Assembly: GCF_016920785.2 (NCBI RefSeq)
Contig: NW_024609857.1
Span: forward strand, 69,438,252 to 69,502,251
Direction of reading: 5' to 3'
Length of the DNA stretch: 64,000 nt
DNA from: Ixodes scapularis
Lineage: Eukaryota > Arthropoda > Arachnida > Ixodida > Ixodidae
The position numbers and the translations under genes are program-made. This document shows, piece after piece, positions 31,331 through 43,547 of the stretch (position 1 is the stretch's first letter; each line of letters begins with the position of its first letter). The notes below the pieces were generated by a model. It had not been told where the DNA came from. It did no database searches and saw nothing but the letters and a program-made list of their open reading frames with translations.

Positions 31331-33018
31331 CCGTGGTTTACGTTCGCGCACGCCTTTGCATCGGCTTTTGCCCATTCGTGGTGTAGATACCCTTTGCCTT
31401 TCGTTACATAACACCGTTTCTTTGCTTCGAGCGCACCTTCGGGGCTCCCGGCCGAGTACGGGCGATTGTCCCGTCGCGAGCCCGGCCAGACGGCGTTCGG
31501 TCGGCGGCGGCCCCCGTGTGCATGCAAGCTCGCCGAGACGCCGCCGTCAGGGGATCGGCTTGTGCCGTCTGCGAGACGGTAGCCTTTGCAAGGAGCGAAA
31601 GTATGGAGGCAAGCCGGTTTGGAAACATCATAATATAAAGCTTGAGTGAATGAGAGTTGTCCGTTATTCGATTTATCCTTATCTCAGGGTTTAGATTATG
31701 ACGGTAACCTAGCGTTGTTTACCAGTATTTCTCAAAATCGTAACAATCTTACCACAACCGACTCGTAAAGCCGCTCGCCAAATTTTAGAACGCGTAATTA
31801 AGAGTCTTTGTTGCTGTCTTTTGGCGACACGTCAAAACTTTGTCGGCGGCATATCGAAACTTTCTGCTCGTAGCGCAATCGCACCAATGCCGAAACATTC
31901 TGCACAATTATTCTCCCGGCTGCCAGGAGATAGACACGGCCTAATTCTATAGGTAATCTGGATTAATACCTTTAGGAAAACGATCAATTGTCGCGAAGTA
32001 AGTTGCAGCGGACTTACGTTGACGAGACGGGACTTGAAAGGTGTAATCCGAGATAGATGTCGACACGGCCACGCAAAACCGCCACTCAAACACAAAAACG
32101 GAAAGGAACGTGTCTGTGGAGATTCAACACGATGTAGCACAAGCTGTCATTTGTAGAACCGAACACTAAACGCATCACAAAAAATTCTCGGGCTTCTTTG
32201 AAGAGATCGCTTGCAGAAGCAGACATCCGCAGCAATTACGCAGGGCAATCCACACGCCAAACTAGGTCCGGCTAAACGCATTCCGAGATAGCCAACGGCT
32301 AATCCGTCATCCGTCAAACCACGTGACCACGTTCCTTCTACCACGATTTCAGCTCAGGAAAGAAAAAAAAGAGGGAAGGAAAGGCCAAAACGGGTGTGCA
32401 CGAACAAAACGCTTATCTTATGGGGCATCAACAAGCGGATTTATCAATTGTACCCAAGGTTGACAGTGCAGCTAATCCTATGTGTGGCCCTGGGCTCCAG
32501 GCAGGTGCCATGTCCTGCTTTATCAACAGCTTCTAGACTGTAGTCACGTGACCCTAACCGGAGACACGATTGGCCTAAAGCACGCATATCGTCTACCCTG
32601 CTGCCAATACCGAGTGAACATACAGATCTATGAACTCCAGCTTTTGAACTTCCAAAGAAGCTGTCCAGCTCGAAAGTGACCCAAAACGATGCGAGTTTGA
32701 AGATACTATGTTTTACGCTGTATAACTCACATTATAATTTTAAATGAAAAAATATATGCGACTGGTTTTTGTGCACGATGTCCACAAATAAATAAATAAA
32801 TAAATATGTATATATACTTTTTACTAATAAATTTAAAATTATGTGTACACTGTTAAGTTCGCGTTTTTAAATTTCAATTTTTTTTACGAAAGAGTTACAC
32901 ATAAAAGATCCCACGGACAGCACATCTTCCGACTTTCAATACACGATAAATCACCGACGCTCGCAAACGAACGGATGCGATGCTTCGCGAACGGTTTTTG
33001 AAACATGCTACGTATTGT
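31331..33018. other. No gene recognised
   Basis: GC-rich to about 31650, then AT-rich. It holds short frames without signatures and a short TAAA microsatellite near 32787-32805. Ends with the GT target duplication of copy B (33017-33018). Confidence 0.45.
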
Positions 33019-35214
33019 CCCTTACAGAAATGTCATATCTGGACTTATATTAAAAAATACAGATATGGATATATAAGGAATTGGGCAGATATGGCCAGAT
33101 ATGCATAGTCAGGCCATATCTGGACTGATAAAGTCATATCTGCCCAATTCCCTATATACCCATATCTGCCCAATTCCTTATATACCCATATCTGCCCGAT
33201 GCCTTATATGCAATATATGGACTGCTTTATATGATCCCGTGTTTGGGCCTGGCAAATAGGGTATCCACCCCATATATAGCAATTTTCATGCGATGCTCCT
33301 TCTAGAATCACATGAAAATTATTTTCATGGGGCAGGTACCCTATTTTCCAGGTTCAGACATGGGATCATATAATGCATTTCTATGAATATCTACATAATA
33401 TACATTTTACTGCCATCCCACACTGCCAAACGTGTGTTTATGTATAGATATATCTACAGAATAGGCCACTGACCAATCTTTATTGGTCTGGCTCGGAATA
33501 TGTCATTCCGACAAATATGTATGCTACAAATATAGAATGCAGGCGATCGCTAGCTCGGAAACATTGTAACATATCATTCGACGTCGGAAAGTAAACAGCC
33601 CTTTGGCGGGATTGGTTGTCGAGGGAGCAGACCCAGAATATGGTTTGCAAAAAAAGTTTTATTTATAAAAGCGCCAAAACTCTAAACAAGTACTTCCCCC
33701 ATTCAAGAAAAAATGATAAGAAACAAAACTGTAACATAGAACGGACAACATTAAAATAGACTAAAAATGTAATAGCACAAAGACACCTATTAAAATAAAA
33801 CAAACGGAAGGCAACAATTAAGCTGTAAACTATACGAAAGTTTCAAAGTCGTTGATTCCTACTCACAGAGTCACAGTCCTGATTCAACTCTCCGGTCGAG
33901 CACAGCAGTTTTGACAAGGGCTAGCTTGCTAGCCTCGTCGTTGAAGACCTTCTTCGCACCGTGTGATGTTCAAAGCCCCCAGTCGCTCCTCGCTGGCCTT
34001 GTTTTTCCGTTCGGTCGCCAAATCTTCCCGTGTCATTAACACGTCACACATGCACACAGACACCGTTGTTCGCCGCGGAAGCAATACAAGATGAAAAGGT
34101 CATTACTGCCCCTTGAACACGACGAGGTCACCACTGTTTCCCCGGCTAGGAAATGACGACGGCATCATATTTTTAACTAAAACCTCATAAAAATAAAAAA
34201 ATAAAATAATGAACACATAACAAACAAAAAAAAGGGACTAAATCATGAGAAAAAAATGAAATAATGAACACAGAAGTAAAAAGAATAAAAACACGAAGGA
34301 CTTACGCAGACAGCCACATTTGTTCAGTTAACGATGACGTTTAATTCTGATAAAAAATATTCCTACTGCGCTAAAGATCACCAATATGGTGTGTAAACTA
34401 GGCCACCTTGAGCAAAGCAGGAATATTTGTGATCATAATCAAATGTCATTGCGAACTCAAAAAGTGCGGCTGCCTGCGTAAGTCCTTCGTATTACTATTC
34501 TTCTGAATTCCGTGTTCATTATTGTGGCTGTTTAGGACCAGGCGGAACTTGGTGGTGTTTTTTCCATTCTGACCGTACTTCGGACAGCTTCGTAGTTATA
34601 GAAAAACCCACTAGCTTGTCTACATAATCCCACTCCTCAAAAAAAAAAGAAAAACATTGTGTGTATGTTTATACAGTCGGAAGTTAGCTTGCCTCAGTGG
34701 GCGTCTGCTGTCTCAGCTGTAGAATAATTTAGCCAGCGCGGTACAATTGCTATCCTGGGGTCTTTAACGCGCACCACCCAGTAGTGATACCCAACCGCAC
34801 GCCGGTACGATGCTCATCCAGATTGAAACGGGCAGGGGCGCCGATCCACTCCTCCTTGCTTCCCTTGAGGCACTGACAAATAAAAATCAAAGGTTGGGTC
34901 AATTATGTTAACGCAATATACTTCAAACACGTAGCATGAGTGCTGGCAAGATATTTGCTGCCTTCAATCTAGATAAGCTTGTAAATTTACAGGCTAAATA
35001 ACAAGTAACTTAAAAGCTGAAATATATTTCGACGGAGCTACAAAAACCGAAGACTAGCTCTGCAAATATAGTGCTATCTAGTACAACATAATTGAGTAGA
35101 GTCAGATTACAGCGTCCCCCTTACAAAGACTGGAGCAAAACAAGTGTAGACTGCCGTGCCTCTACAACAGAAACAATGGTATTGTGATCTCGTGGAGATC
35201 AGAGTTCGGAAAAA

Positions 35215-36500
35215 TTGTCACAGGCTTTGGCACGACAAATATGCCAATGTCTCATTATTCATTTTTGCATATTCTACGGTGACAGTGCAGGGAAACAATC
35301 ACACACCAGATACTCTGAAAGACAAGCACACGCGCTGAACGTATAACTCTTGTGTATTCGACTACTTCATTCTTCTCTTCAACGTCTAGGTGCAGATTCC
35401 AGATCGTGATAAGCAAAAGAAATAGCACGAAATACAAGGAAAAAAGCGAAAGACGAGAGAAGAGAAAAGGAAAAGACAAGAAAAAAGTAAAGAAGGAAAA
35501 AAAAAACTCTTACAATTCATCCCTCTCCCTCACCCCTATAGTTTAGATAGAAACTGGAACTCTTTGTTCGACAGCGCTTAGAAGGACTACTTGCACACTT
35601 GTCCTTCAGATGCTCTATTTTTTGCGCTTTCATTATTTATCTTGTCAGTGGGTCTCAAATCCCATCTATTACGGAACAATTTGCAAAATGTGCTACGCAA
35701 CCACAATCCTGACAGTAGATTCCCAAATGTCCAGCTTAAGACAGTAAAAATGATTTCCTCGGCAACTCAGGTAACAGACAGATGTGCAGACACATTGTTC
35801 GCCCCTACCACAAATAATCAAGGCCTAAAATAATTATCTTGTATGCTTTTTAATGGTATCTGCTAATTATTCACGTTTTTCCTAAGGATGACATACACGA
35901 GCAGTGTAAACAGTGCATAGGTAGGTGACAATCCATCATAGATTTTAGACACAGATTGAGCTGTTTTTATATATTAGCCATCCATCTGTTACATTAACTA
36001 ACATGAAAATTATGTGTTTTTTGTGTTTTTTTTAATCTGCTCTTGCTAACAGGTGAACGCCCGTTCACACTCTTGCGACCGAGTACGACTGAGAGAGACG
36101 GGATCTCTCATTTCTCCCTTCTCTGGTTTATACAAGTTCAGTCTTCGCTCGCTTGAGGTCTACGTGTTACTCTCCCTGTCTCCTTGGCTTATTCAAACTA
36201 TTTTTCAAGGTGTTCAATTAGTACCAGCTCACCACCTTGCTACAATCATGCAACAACTAAAAACAATTACAACTTACACCATTCAATCAAGGCAGTACCA
36301 CACGAAAAACAGGGATGGGGTGAGGTATGTCTAACACTATATACTTACACTGAACAAAATATAGATACCAAAAACTGGCGAGACACTACCTTAATTGAGG
36401 ACATGCATGTACATTTCCATAGAAGCTTGTAATTAATACTTGAAAGCGTCTAAAAATACACCAGTAGGAAGAGAATAAATGCTTCACCATTTAAAGCAGC
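35215..36500. other. Block present in copy B but not in copy A
   Basis: Copy A reads from GAGTTCGGAAAAA straight to AGTGTTTCTGG (13211-13235); copy B has 1.28 kb between. The edges show no clear duplication, so insertion in B and deletion in A are both possible. It contains a few short frames and no recognised domain. Confidence 0.6.
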
Positions 36501-37613
36501 CCGAGTGTTTCTGGAGGTTTGAAATTCGTTACACGTGCGTTGGATCATACGAAACACGTGCACAGCAAATGATCTTTAGAGCTCGACATTTCGCGAGGAA
36601 TAAATGCCAGCGTCAAAAATTATTTCGCGGGCAACAATTTTTGCGATCGGAAGTGGTATGCTATGCATTAATCACCATGGGGTAAATTCATCGCGGCACC
36701 AATTTTTGGCAATTTTTTTCTGGGTACGAACTGCGAAAATGAAGGCGTCCGCAGACGACTAAGGCGGCGAAAGCTACGGACTTGCTCGATCAATCAATCG
36801 CTGTTTTTGTCGGGTCCAGCTCTCAGCACGCAAGTACGGAGAGTGGCGTCGGCGATGGAGGGGCACCGCGCTCTTCCAGACATTCTAGCTTACCAGTAAA
36901 CAATACGGTGGAGGGAGGAAATCAACCCCCGCCCTCCTCTTCCGCATTTGCCCCCCCCCCCCCCCCCCCCCCCCAATCCGTCTCCCAAAGAGTTCCGCCG
37001 CAACTGTTAAGCGAGTAGACAGCCTCTGCATCGGAGAAAAAAGAAAAACAGCCTCGCATAACACCATTCGCGCACAATTAGTAATACTCATAAAAGGAAG
37101 CGATCTACAGACAATAACAAGCCTATTGAAGGCAGGAAATAATCTAGCCCAAACGAACAAAACACGAACTTACTTCGATCCCGTGCCATGATCTTGGCTG
37201 TCGAGCAGATTTGACGTAGATCCACGTCCCACAGTCGCTTCCGTTTTTGTCGGACACATTTGAAACCAAGGCAAACTCCACGCATCACCACTCATCGGGT
37301 AATTGGACCGTTAGCCGGCCGTGAACACAGGCATTCAAACGCACACGGCCGACAAAACGTGCGAATTATAGGCCGTTGCTTCGATGAGAGTGTATTCGTA
37401 TCTTGAACACGTTTGAAATAAAACGATCAGCAAACCGCATTATAAAACTCATAAAAGACACAGCAATAATAAATTATGGCACATGTACATTTCGCCACAA
37501 TATTATCAATAAGTCCTGAAGATGTTGCAAAATAATAAATACGAAACTAAGCCTGCAATGGTGAAAAGAAATTCAGCAGACATGTAACCTTCTCAAAAGG
37601 GAACGGAGTTCAT

Positions 37614-37691
37614 GCGAGCGGCGGTAGCCCAGCGTGTTGACGCGCTGGTTTTATGAGCTTGTGGTCGTTGGTTCGAATCGCAATAACCGCT
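37614..37691 (+). other. tRNA-like sequence, intact (empty LINE site)
   Basis: A-box-like TAGCCCAGCGTG (37625-37636), B box GGTTCGAATCG (37670-37680), followed by a T-rich tract. The 5' GCGGT and 3' ACCGC ends can pair. It is the allelic counterpart of the site that LINE-2 split in copy A and shows the uninterrupted state. Confidence 0.72.
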
Positions 37692-38260
37692 AATTGTTTT
37701 CTTTCACTTTTTTTCATTTTAAATATTTTTTCTCACCTTTTTGTATTCGTTCTTATTATTTGAAATATTTTATCTCACCTGTTTGTATCCGTTTTTATTT
37801 TTTGATTTTTTTTACCTTTTTGTATTATTTTGAATTATAAATATTTTTTCTCACCTCTTTGCATTAGTTTTTATTTTAAATATTTTTTTTCTCATCTTTT
37901 AGTATTACTTTTTATTATTTTAAATATTTTTCTCTCACCTTTTTAATTCATTTTTATTATTTTAAAACTTTTCTCACCTTTGTGTATTAGTTCTTATTAT
38001 TTTAAATATTTTCTCTGTTTACGCTGTCGCCGGCACCGTTCTTCCTCACGGCATTGTTTTTTTTGTGTTTTTGTTTCGCGTTTTCGCGATAGAACACGTC
38101 AGCCTTGCCATGCTGGGATCAAATACGCCAGCGTCGGCAGTCATTTACGAAGGATTGATCAACGCAAACATTTCCACTCGCTACATATGAATCGCCGCAG
38201 TTCGTCGGAATCTCAATGACGTGACTGCATAGTGAAAAAAGCAACAAAAAAAAATTGAAC

Positions 38261-38600
38261 GATGCCGGTCAGTAAACGGAAGTTCCCGGGGATCGCCAGC
38301 CTGCGAACGGCAAAGCGCCGATGCCGGCCAGTCACTGAACTTCCATGTAAGTACTGCCCATCAAAGACAGCAAAATAACAATGCCGGCCAGTTACTGAAC
38401 TTCCATGTAAATACTGGCCATTAAAGACAGCAAAATATTGGTTCCGGCTAGTTACTGAACTTCCGTAAATACCGGCCATCAAAGACAGCAAAATACCGAT
38501 GCCGGCCAGTTACTGGAACCTCCATAGAAAGACTAGCCAGCAAAGACGGCAAAAACCCGATGCCGGCCATTCACTGTAACTTCTACGGCTGGGCTGGCCA
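38261..38600 (+). repeat. 60-bp minisatellite, about 6 units
   Basis: Units start at 38261, 38320, 38380, 38440, 38498 and 38559 with the GATGCCGGCCAGT word. Copy A has four. Confidence 0.88.
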
Positions 38601-39747
38601 ATGTGCAAGACGAAAACCCAAAGCCGGCCGGGGCCGGTAGCTCCCCGGTGCCCATGGCCAGGCGCTGCCATCCTGTTACCATGGGCGGGCCAGCGTAGTC
38701 CCGATACCGGCCGACGCGGAGTGCTACCTGCATCTACATGTTGACTGGCGCCAAATAGTGCCATATACAGGTGTATCAGGCATCCTATACTGTCATATAT
38801 GGCAGCCACTGGCACCATATATGACTTTATCTGGCAATATATGTCGTCATATATGGTGTCACCTTACCATATCTGCCCTGATTTCAGCCCTTGTATGGCA
38901 ATATATGACCGTATATGTCTACTTATATGCCCATATACGGCCCTATATCAAATATATCTGGGTCATATATGACATTTCTGTAAGGGGTACCTCGGGAGCA
39001 ACGGCTTCGCAGCCATTCAAAGGGAAAAGGATTCGGGACGACGAAGTAGCGTCTTGCATCTTCAGTAAGCTAACGGTTCGTGTTTACCCGCTCAATTTAG
39101 CGGGAAACATGAACAAAATTAGTTTCACTGCTATATTTAGCGGGAAAATTGACGTCACGTGACATACGTACCAACTCAATTTCTCACTAAATTTAGCGGG
39201 GCGGTTACACCGATGGCGACGCCGACACCGCTTAACTCGGAAAAGGGTGCCTAAGAGCTGCGATCTAAAATCTATTATTTGATTAACTCGCTTTCTGATC
39301 GCACTTCGTCATATTGTCACACGTCAAACATATAACCAAATTTCATTTGTCTTTCAGTCTTCAAAATGCGCTATTGATTAATTGGTCCAAATACCTGGAA
39401 TAACTTCACTTTAAGGATGTTAAGAATAGTTAACCAATTACATGAGACTCGTGCAATAAAGATCAATTAACTAGTGTCTTGGCGAGTATATATGACTTTG
39501 CTTGCACGACCGGAACGGGCCCATATATCATTATCAGGGCCTATATTTGCACGCGTGTATGGCATTATATGGCCGTATTTACGTATTTATATGGCCACAT
39601 CTGGCAGTATTTGCCCACTTATATGGCAAAATATGGCCGTATTTGCTCCCAAATATTGTGGAATATGGCCATATTTGACTGCTTATATTATCATATATGC
39701 CGTATATAAAATATATCAGGGCCATATCTGACATTTTCGTACGGGCA

Positions 39748-39960
39748 TGCACAGTGGCAAGAACAGATCCTCTGACAAAGTGCAAACTCTGCGGCGCAGC
39801 ACTGGGGACTGTATGGAGACCATGTCACGAAACCTGTTTTAAAATGCATAAGTTCACGCTTGCTTTACGAATCGCGATATTTCTTATCATATTCAATTAA
39901 ATTTTTGGCTGGTTCGCCTGGCCTTTTCCACTTTTCGCATACTCTTTCTCGTGTTTCCTC
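39748..39960. other. Short Cys-rich frame, otherwise nothing
   Basis: A frame at about 39765-39850 reads CKLCGAAL..WRPCHETCFKMH, a possible zinc-binding tail vaguely like the C-terminus of piggyBac transposases. It is short and isolated, so I give no function. Confidence 0.25.
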
Positions 39961-40052
39961 TTCAGCAGCAGCAGCAGGCAACCTTTAATTGCGCCCAGAA
40001 AGACTAAGCGATTGGTCGGAGGCCCATCCAGGAGTCCCCTCCCAATCACCCC

Positions 40053-43000
40053 TTAGGCGACGGCCAGAATCCCTTGGGCTCCAGCGGCGTCCTCGGCCAG
40101 TCGGACGACTTGTTCCTGCACCTTAAGGTCGGTGCAGAGAAGAAGAGCTTCCCAGCTGTCTTGGTTGGTGATCTTTTTTAGTAGTGGCTGGGCTTTGCGG
40201 TCGACCCGGCTGCATTCCCAAACAATGTGGCGAAGAGTCGCTCTTGCACCACATAGCTGGCAGTCTCCCTTGTAGCGATCCGGATACCATCGGCTGAGCT
40301 GGGCAGGACTATGGTAGGTGCCTGTCTGTAGTCGCCGCCAAGCTACCGCTTGTCTTTTGTCCAGCGAGGGATGCGCCGGAGGGTAGCGCATCCTTTCGCC
40401 GGCGTAATGATCGAGGATGTCTCGGAACGTAACCAGTCTGTCGCCCCCCGTCGACGATTCGATGGAGGGGTCCGACGTTGCTCCGGCCCGGCGAGTGAGA
40501 GTCTTTTCAGGGTCACCTAGTACTCGAAGCGTAACCGGCGAGATCCGTCCCTTGGCGTATTGGCGAATCGCCATCTGTGAATCGCTAACAATGATTTTAG
40601 CGTCTTGCAGCTTGAGTGCCAGAGCGATGGCCACTTCCTCGGCTACCTCCGGTTCTGTCGTCCGGACACTGCAGCTGGCAACGATCTTCCCTTGCTTGTC
40701 AACCACGGCTGCGGCCATGGCATTCCTGTCGTACCTCGCAGCGTCCGTGTAGTAGACACCCTCTTCCTTCTCTAGTAGTCTTCAAAGGGCCTTGGCTCTC
40801 GCCGTTCGTCGCTCCACATGGTGCACGGGGTGCATGTGACGTGGCAGGTTTGGGATGGTAAGCTTCTCCCGGACCCGCCTCGGCACGTCTATTTTCTCGC
40901 CCGTTTGTCTTTCGTAGCGGATGCCCAGGTTTTTGAGAATGTGACGCCCGGTCGCGCTCTTTGTTAGCCGTTCGAGCTGAGACGTCCGTTGCGCCTCGAC
41001 GATCTCTTCCACGGTGTTGTGTAGGCCCAGCGCCGCCAGCTTTTCGTTTGACGCCGTCCGTCCGGTCATCCTGACGTCCGGGACGCCAAGTGCTCGCTTG
41101 TAGGCCTTCCTAATCAAGCAGTCAAGTTTGGCTTTCTCCGCCACCCCGAGCCGTAGGAAGGGAAGGACGTATGCCAGCCGGCTCACGACGAAAGCGCGGA
41201 CGAGGCGTACAAGATTCCCTTCCCTCATTCCGAAGTGACGGCCTGAGATGCGTGAAATAAGCCGGGTGATCTGGTAAGTTGACGCCTTGAGCGATTCGAT
41301 CATCTCGTAGTTGTTGCCATCCGCCTGGACCCGCAGACCCAGGATACGAATGCTCTTCACCGACGGGATACGCAGTCCTTGCGAGTAGAGCGCGATGTCC
41401 GACGGCAGCTGGCGGGACCGAACAGGTTTGAGGAGGAGGAGCTCCGACTTTTGTGGAGAGCAAGTTAGGCCCCTCGGAGTGACGTACTCCTCAATCGTCC
41501 GTATCGCTTCTTGTAGCGTGTCTTGGATGAACCCGTCACAGCCGCCGGTCATCCAGAGCGTGATGTCATCTGCGTATAAACTGTGGTGCAGCCCCTCGAT
41601 CTTGCTGAGCTTCGCAGGCAACTCAATCATCGCCACGTTAAATAGGTATGGCGACAGGACCGAGCCCTGAGGTGTGCCTCGCCCGCCTAGATTGATGTCG
41701 TCGGACGTGACGCCACCGATGGAGATTTGCGCCGTCCGATCGCTGAGGAAGTCTTGAATGTAGTTGAACGTGCGTCGCCCTACGCCCAGCTTCTCCAGGT
41801 TCTCAAGGACCGCATCATGCCTGATAGTGTCAAAGGCCTTCGTAAGGTCGAGGCCCAGGATCACCCTAGTGTCAAGATGAGAGCTTCTTTCGCCATCTAT
41901 GATTTGGTGCTTGAGCCTCAGCATCACGTCTTGGGTAGACAAGTGTGGCCGGAATCCAACCACGGTGTGAGGGAACAATTGGTTCCTCTCCATGAAGTCG
42001 TTGATTCTCCGTAGAACGACGTGCTCCATTATCTTGCCCACGCAGGACGTGAGCGAGATTGGGCGCAGAGCGTCGAGCTGAGGCTTCTTGCCTGGTTTTG
42101 GGATCAGGACCACTTTGGCAGTTTTCCACTGCCGTGGTAGCTGGCCTTGTCTCCAGCGCTTGTTGATGTACTTTGTGATGCCGGTTATGGCTTCGTTGCT
42201 CAGGTTCCGCAGCATCTTGTTCGTGACGCCGTCCGGTTCCTGAGCAGACTTGGTCTTCAAGTTCCGCAGTGTCTCGGCAACTTCAAACTCAGAAATATCC
42301 GCGTCTAGCGCCTCGTTGTCTGCACCACCGTATGTCGTGGGTGTTCTCGGCGGGTTGTCACCAATATATCGCTTACGGATCTCCTCTACTAGGTCGTTCT
42401 CGTCACCCTTGTGACTTCGAATGATCTCGCACATCTTGCTACGCTGAGCCGTCTTACAACCGTCCGGATCCAGTAGGTGCCGCAGTATGTTCCAAGTTTT
42501 AGGTACATTGGGCTGACCGTCGAACCCTTCGCAGGTATCCTGCCACTGTTGACGCGTAACCTGGTCAGCGTACGTCTCGATCGTTCTGCTGAGTTGAGCG
42601 ATCTTTCTTCGAAGGTTACGATTGTTACGTTGCGTGCGCTGCCGCTCCTGCAGACTAGCCTTAGCCTCCCATAAGTGTAAGAGTCGGCTATCCGCAGCGG
42701 CCACGTCCGCTTCTTCCGGAATCACCTTGGTCGTCCGCTCGGCAGTCGCCAGCAGGCATTCCATCCACTCGCCAAAGTTTGTGACGTCTTCCGTCTCGTA
42801 TTCGCCTATCAGCTCTCGGAACTTATCCCATTCCGTGATCTTGCACTTTCTGCCCCGCGGCTTTCCAGGGCCCGCGCGGATCGTTATCTTTAGCACATAG
42901 TGGTCGCTACCCAGGTCTTCCCACGTGTTTGTCCACTCTGCATCTTTTGCATAGCGCACAAACGTAAGGTCTGGCGTAGTGTCTTGTTGTCGGGCGGCTT

Positions 43001-43547
43001 CTCTCCTCGTCGGATGATCCGGATCGGTGATCAGGGATAGTCCGCATTCGTGAGAGTCGATCCACAGTTTTCGGCCCTTGGGTCGTTCGATCTTGTATCC
43101 CCATTCCGGATGTTGGGCGTTGAATTCCCCAACCACGACCAGTGTCTGGCGTGTGGCGATGTTCAGGGTCGCTTGGAAGAGGGAAGCGAATCTGTGCCGT
43201 TTCGCCGGGCTGCTGTAGATGTTCAGCACGAAGAGGCTGCGCTGGTCTTTCTTCTTCCCCGAGATTATCTCGATTAGCACGTGTTCTACTGTTGAAACGC
43301 CTGTGTCATGAACGACGACCGGTATGTTCCTTTTGACCAATGTGACCACTTGCGTCTTTTCCTTGGTATCCATGCCGTATGACTTGTAACCCGACAGTTT
43401 GGCCAGTTGTTTCGCCTCTTGTAAGGCAATTAAATCCGGTCGTTCCTTGTCGTCTTTGTTATTCACGTATTGCTGTAGGTTGCCCCTCTTCTTGCCAAAC
43501 CCGCGGCAATTCCACAGACAAATTATGTACTTTTTACTGTTCACCAT
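40053..43547 (-). pseudogene. LINE-3 ORF2: endonuclease, RT, RNase H; one stop
   Basis: 1165 codons from ATG 43547, with a single in-frame TGA at 40784-40782. Endonuclease (residues about 1-225): NCRGFG, ALQEAK, LNIYSSP, GEFNAQHPEWG and SDHYVL; the usual catalytic Asp of GDFN is Glu here. RT: LRPISLTSC, LDLTKAFDTI, GTPQGSVLSP, LYADD. RNase H after the stop: YTDAARY, EVAEEVA, SDSQMA (D-E-D), then a CQLCGA..H..C zinc motif. The ATG overlaps the end of ORF1 by 14 nt, so ORF2 may be made by reinitiation. The product would carry out target-primed reverse transcription. Confidence 0.9.

Larger units (their letters stand above)
33019..38986. mobile_element. DNA transposon copy B, 5968 bp
   Basis: Inverted termini CCCTTACAGAAATGTCATAT at both ends, flanked by GT on each side (33017-33018, 38987-38988). 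It aligns with copy A over nearly its whole length, with three main differences: no LINE at the tRNA-like site, a B-specific block at about 35215-36500, and absence of A's 20160-21323 block. No transposase frame is visible. The insertion interrupts element C. Confidence 0.9.
30158..39745. mobile_element. DNA transposon element C (CCCTTACA family)
   Basis: The left end CCCTTACAAAAATGGCAGAT and right end (read inward CCCGTACGAAAATGTCAGAT) form diverged inverted repeats related to copies A and B. The flanks are CA on both sides (30156-30157 and 39746-39747). Both ends have the subterminal ATATCTGG/ATATGGCC dyads. Copy B lies inside it; without B it is about 3.6 kb. A foldback element and a THAP-like relic are in the left part. 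Pairing of these two ends as one element is likely but not certain, since the ends are diverged. Confidence 0.68.
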
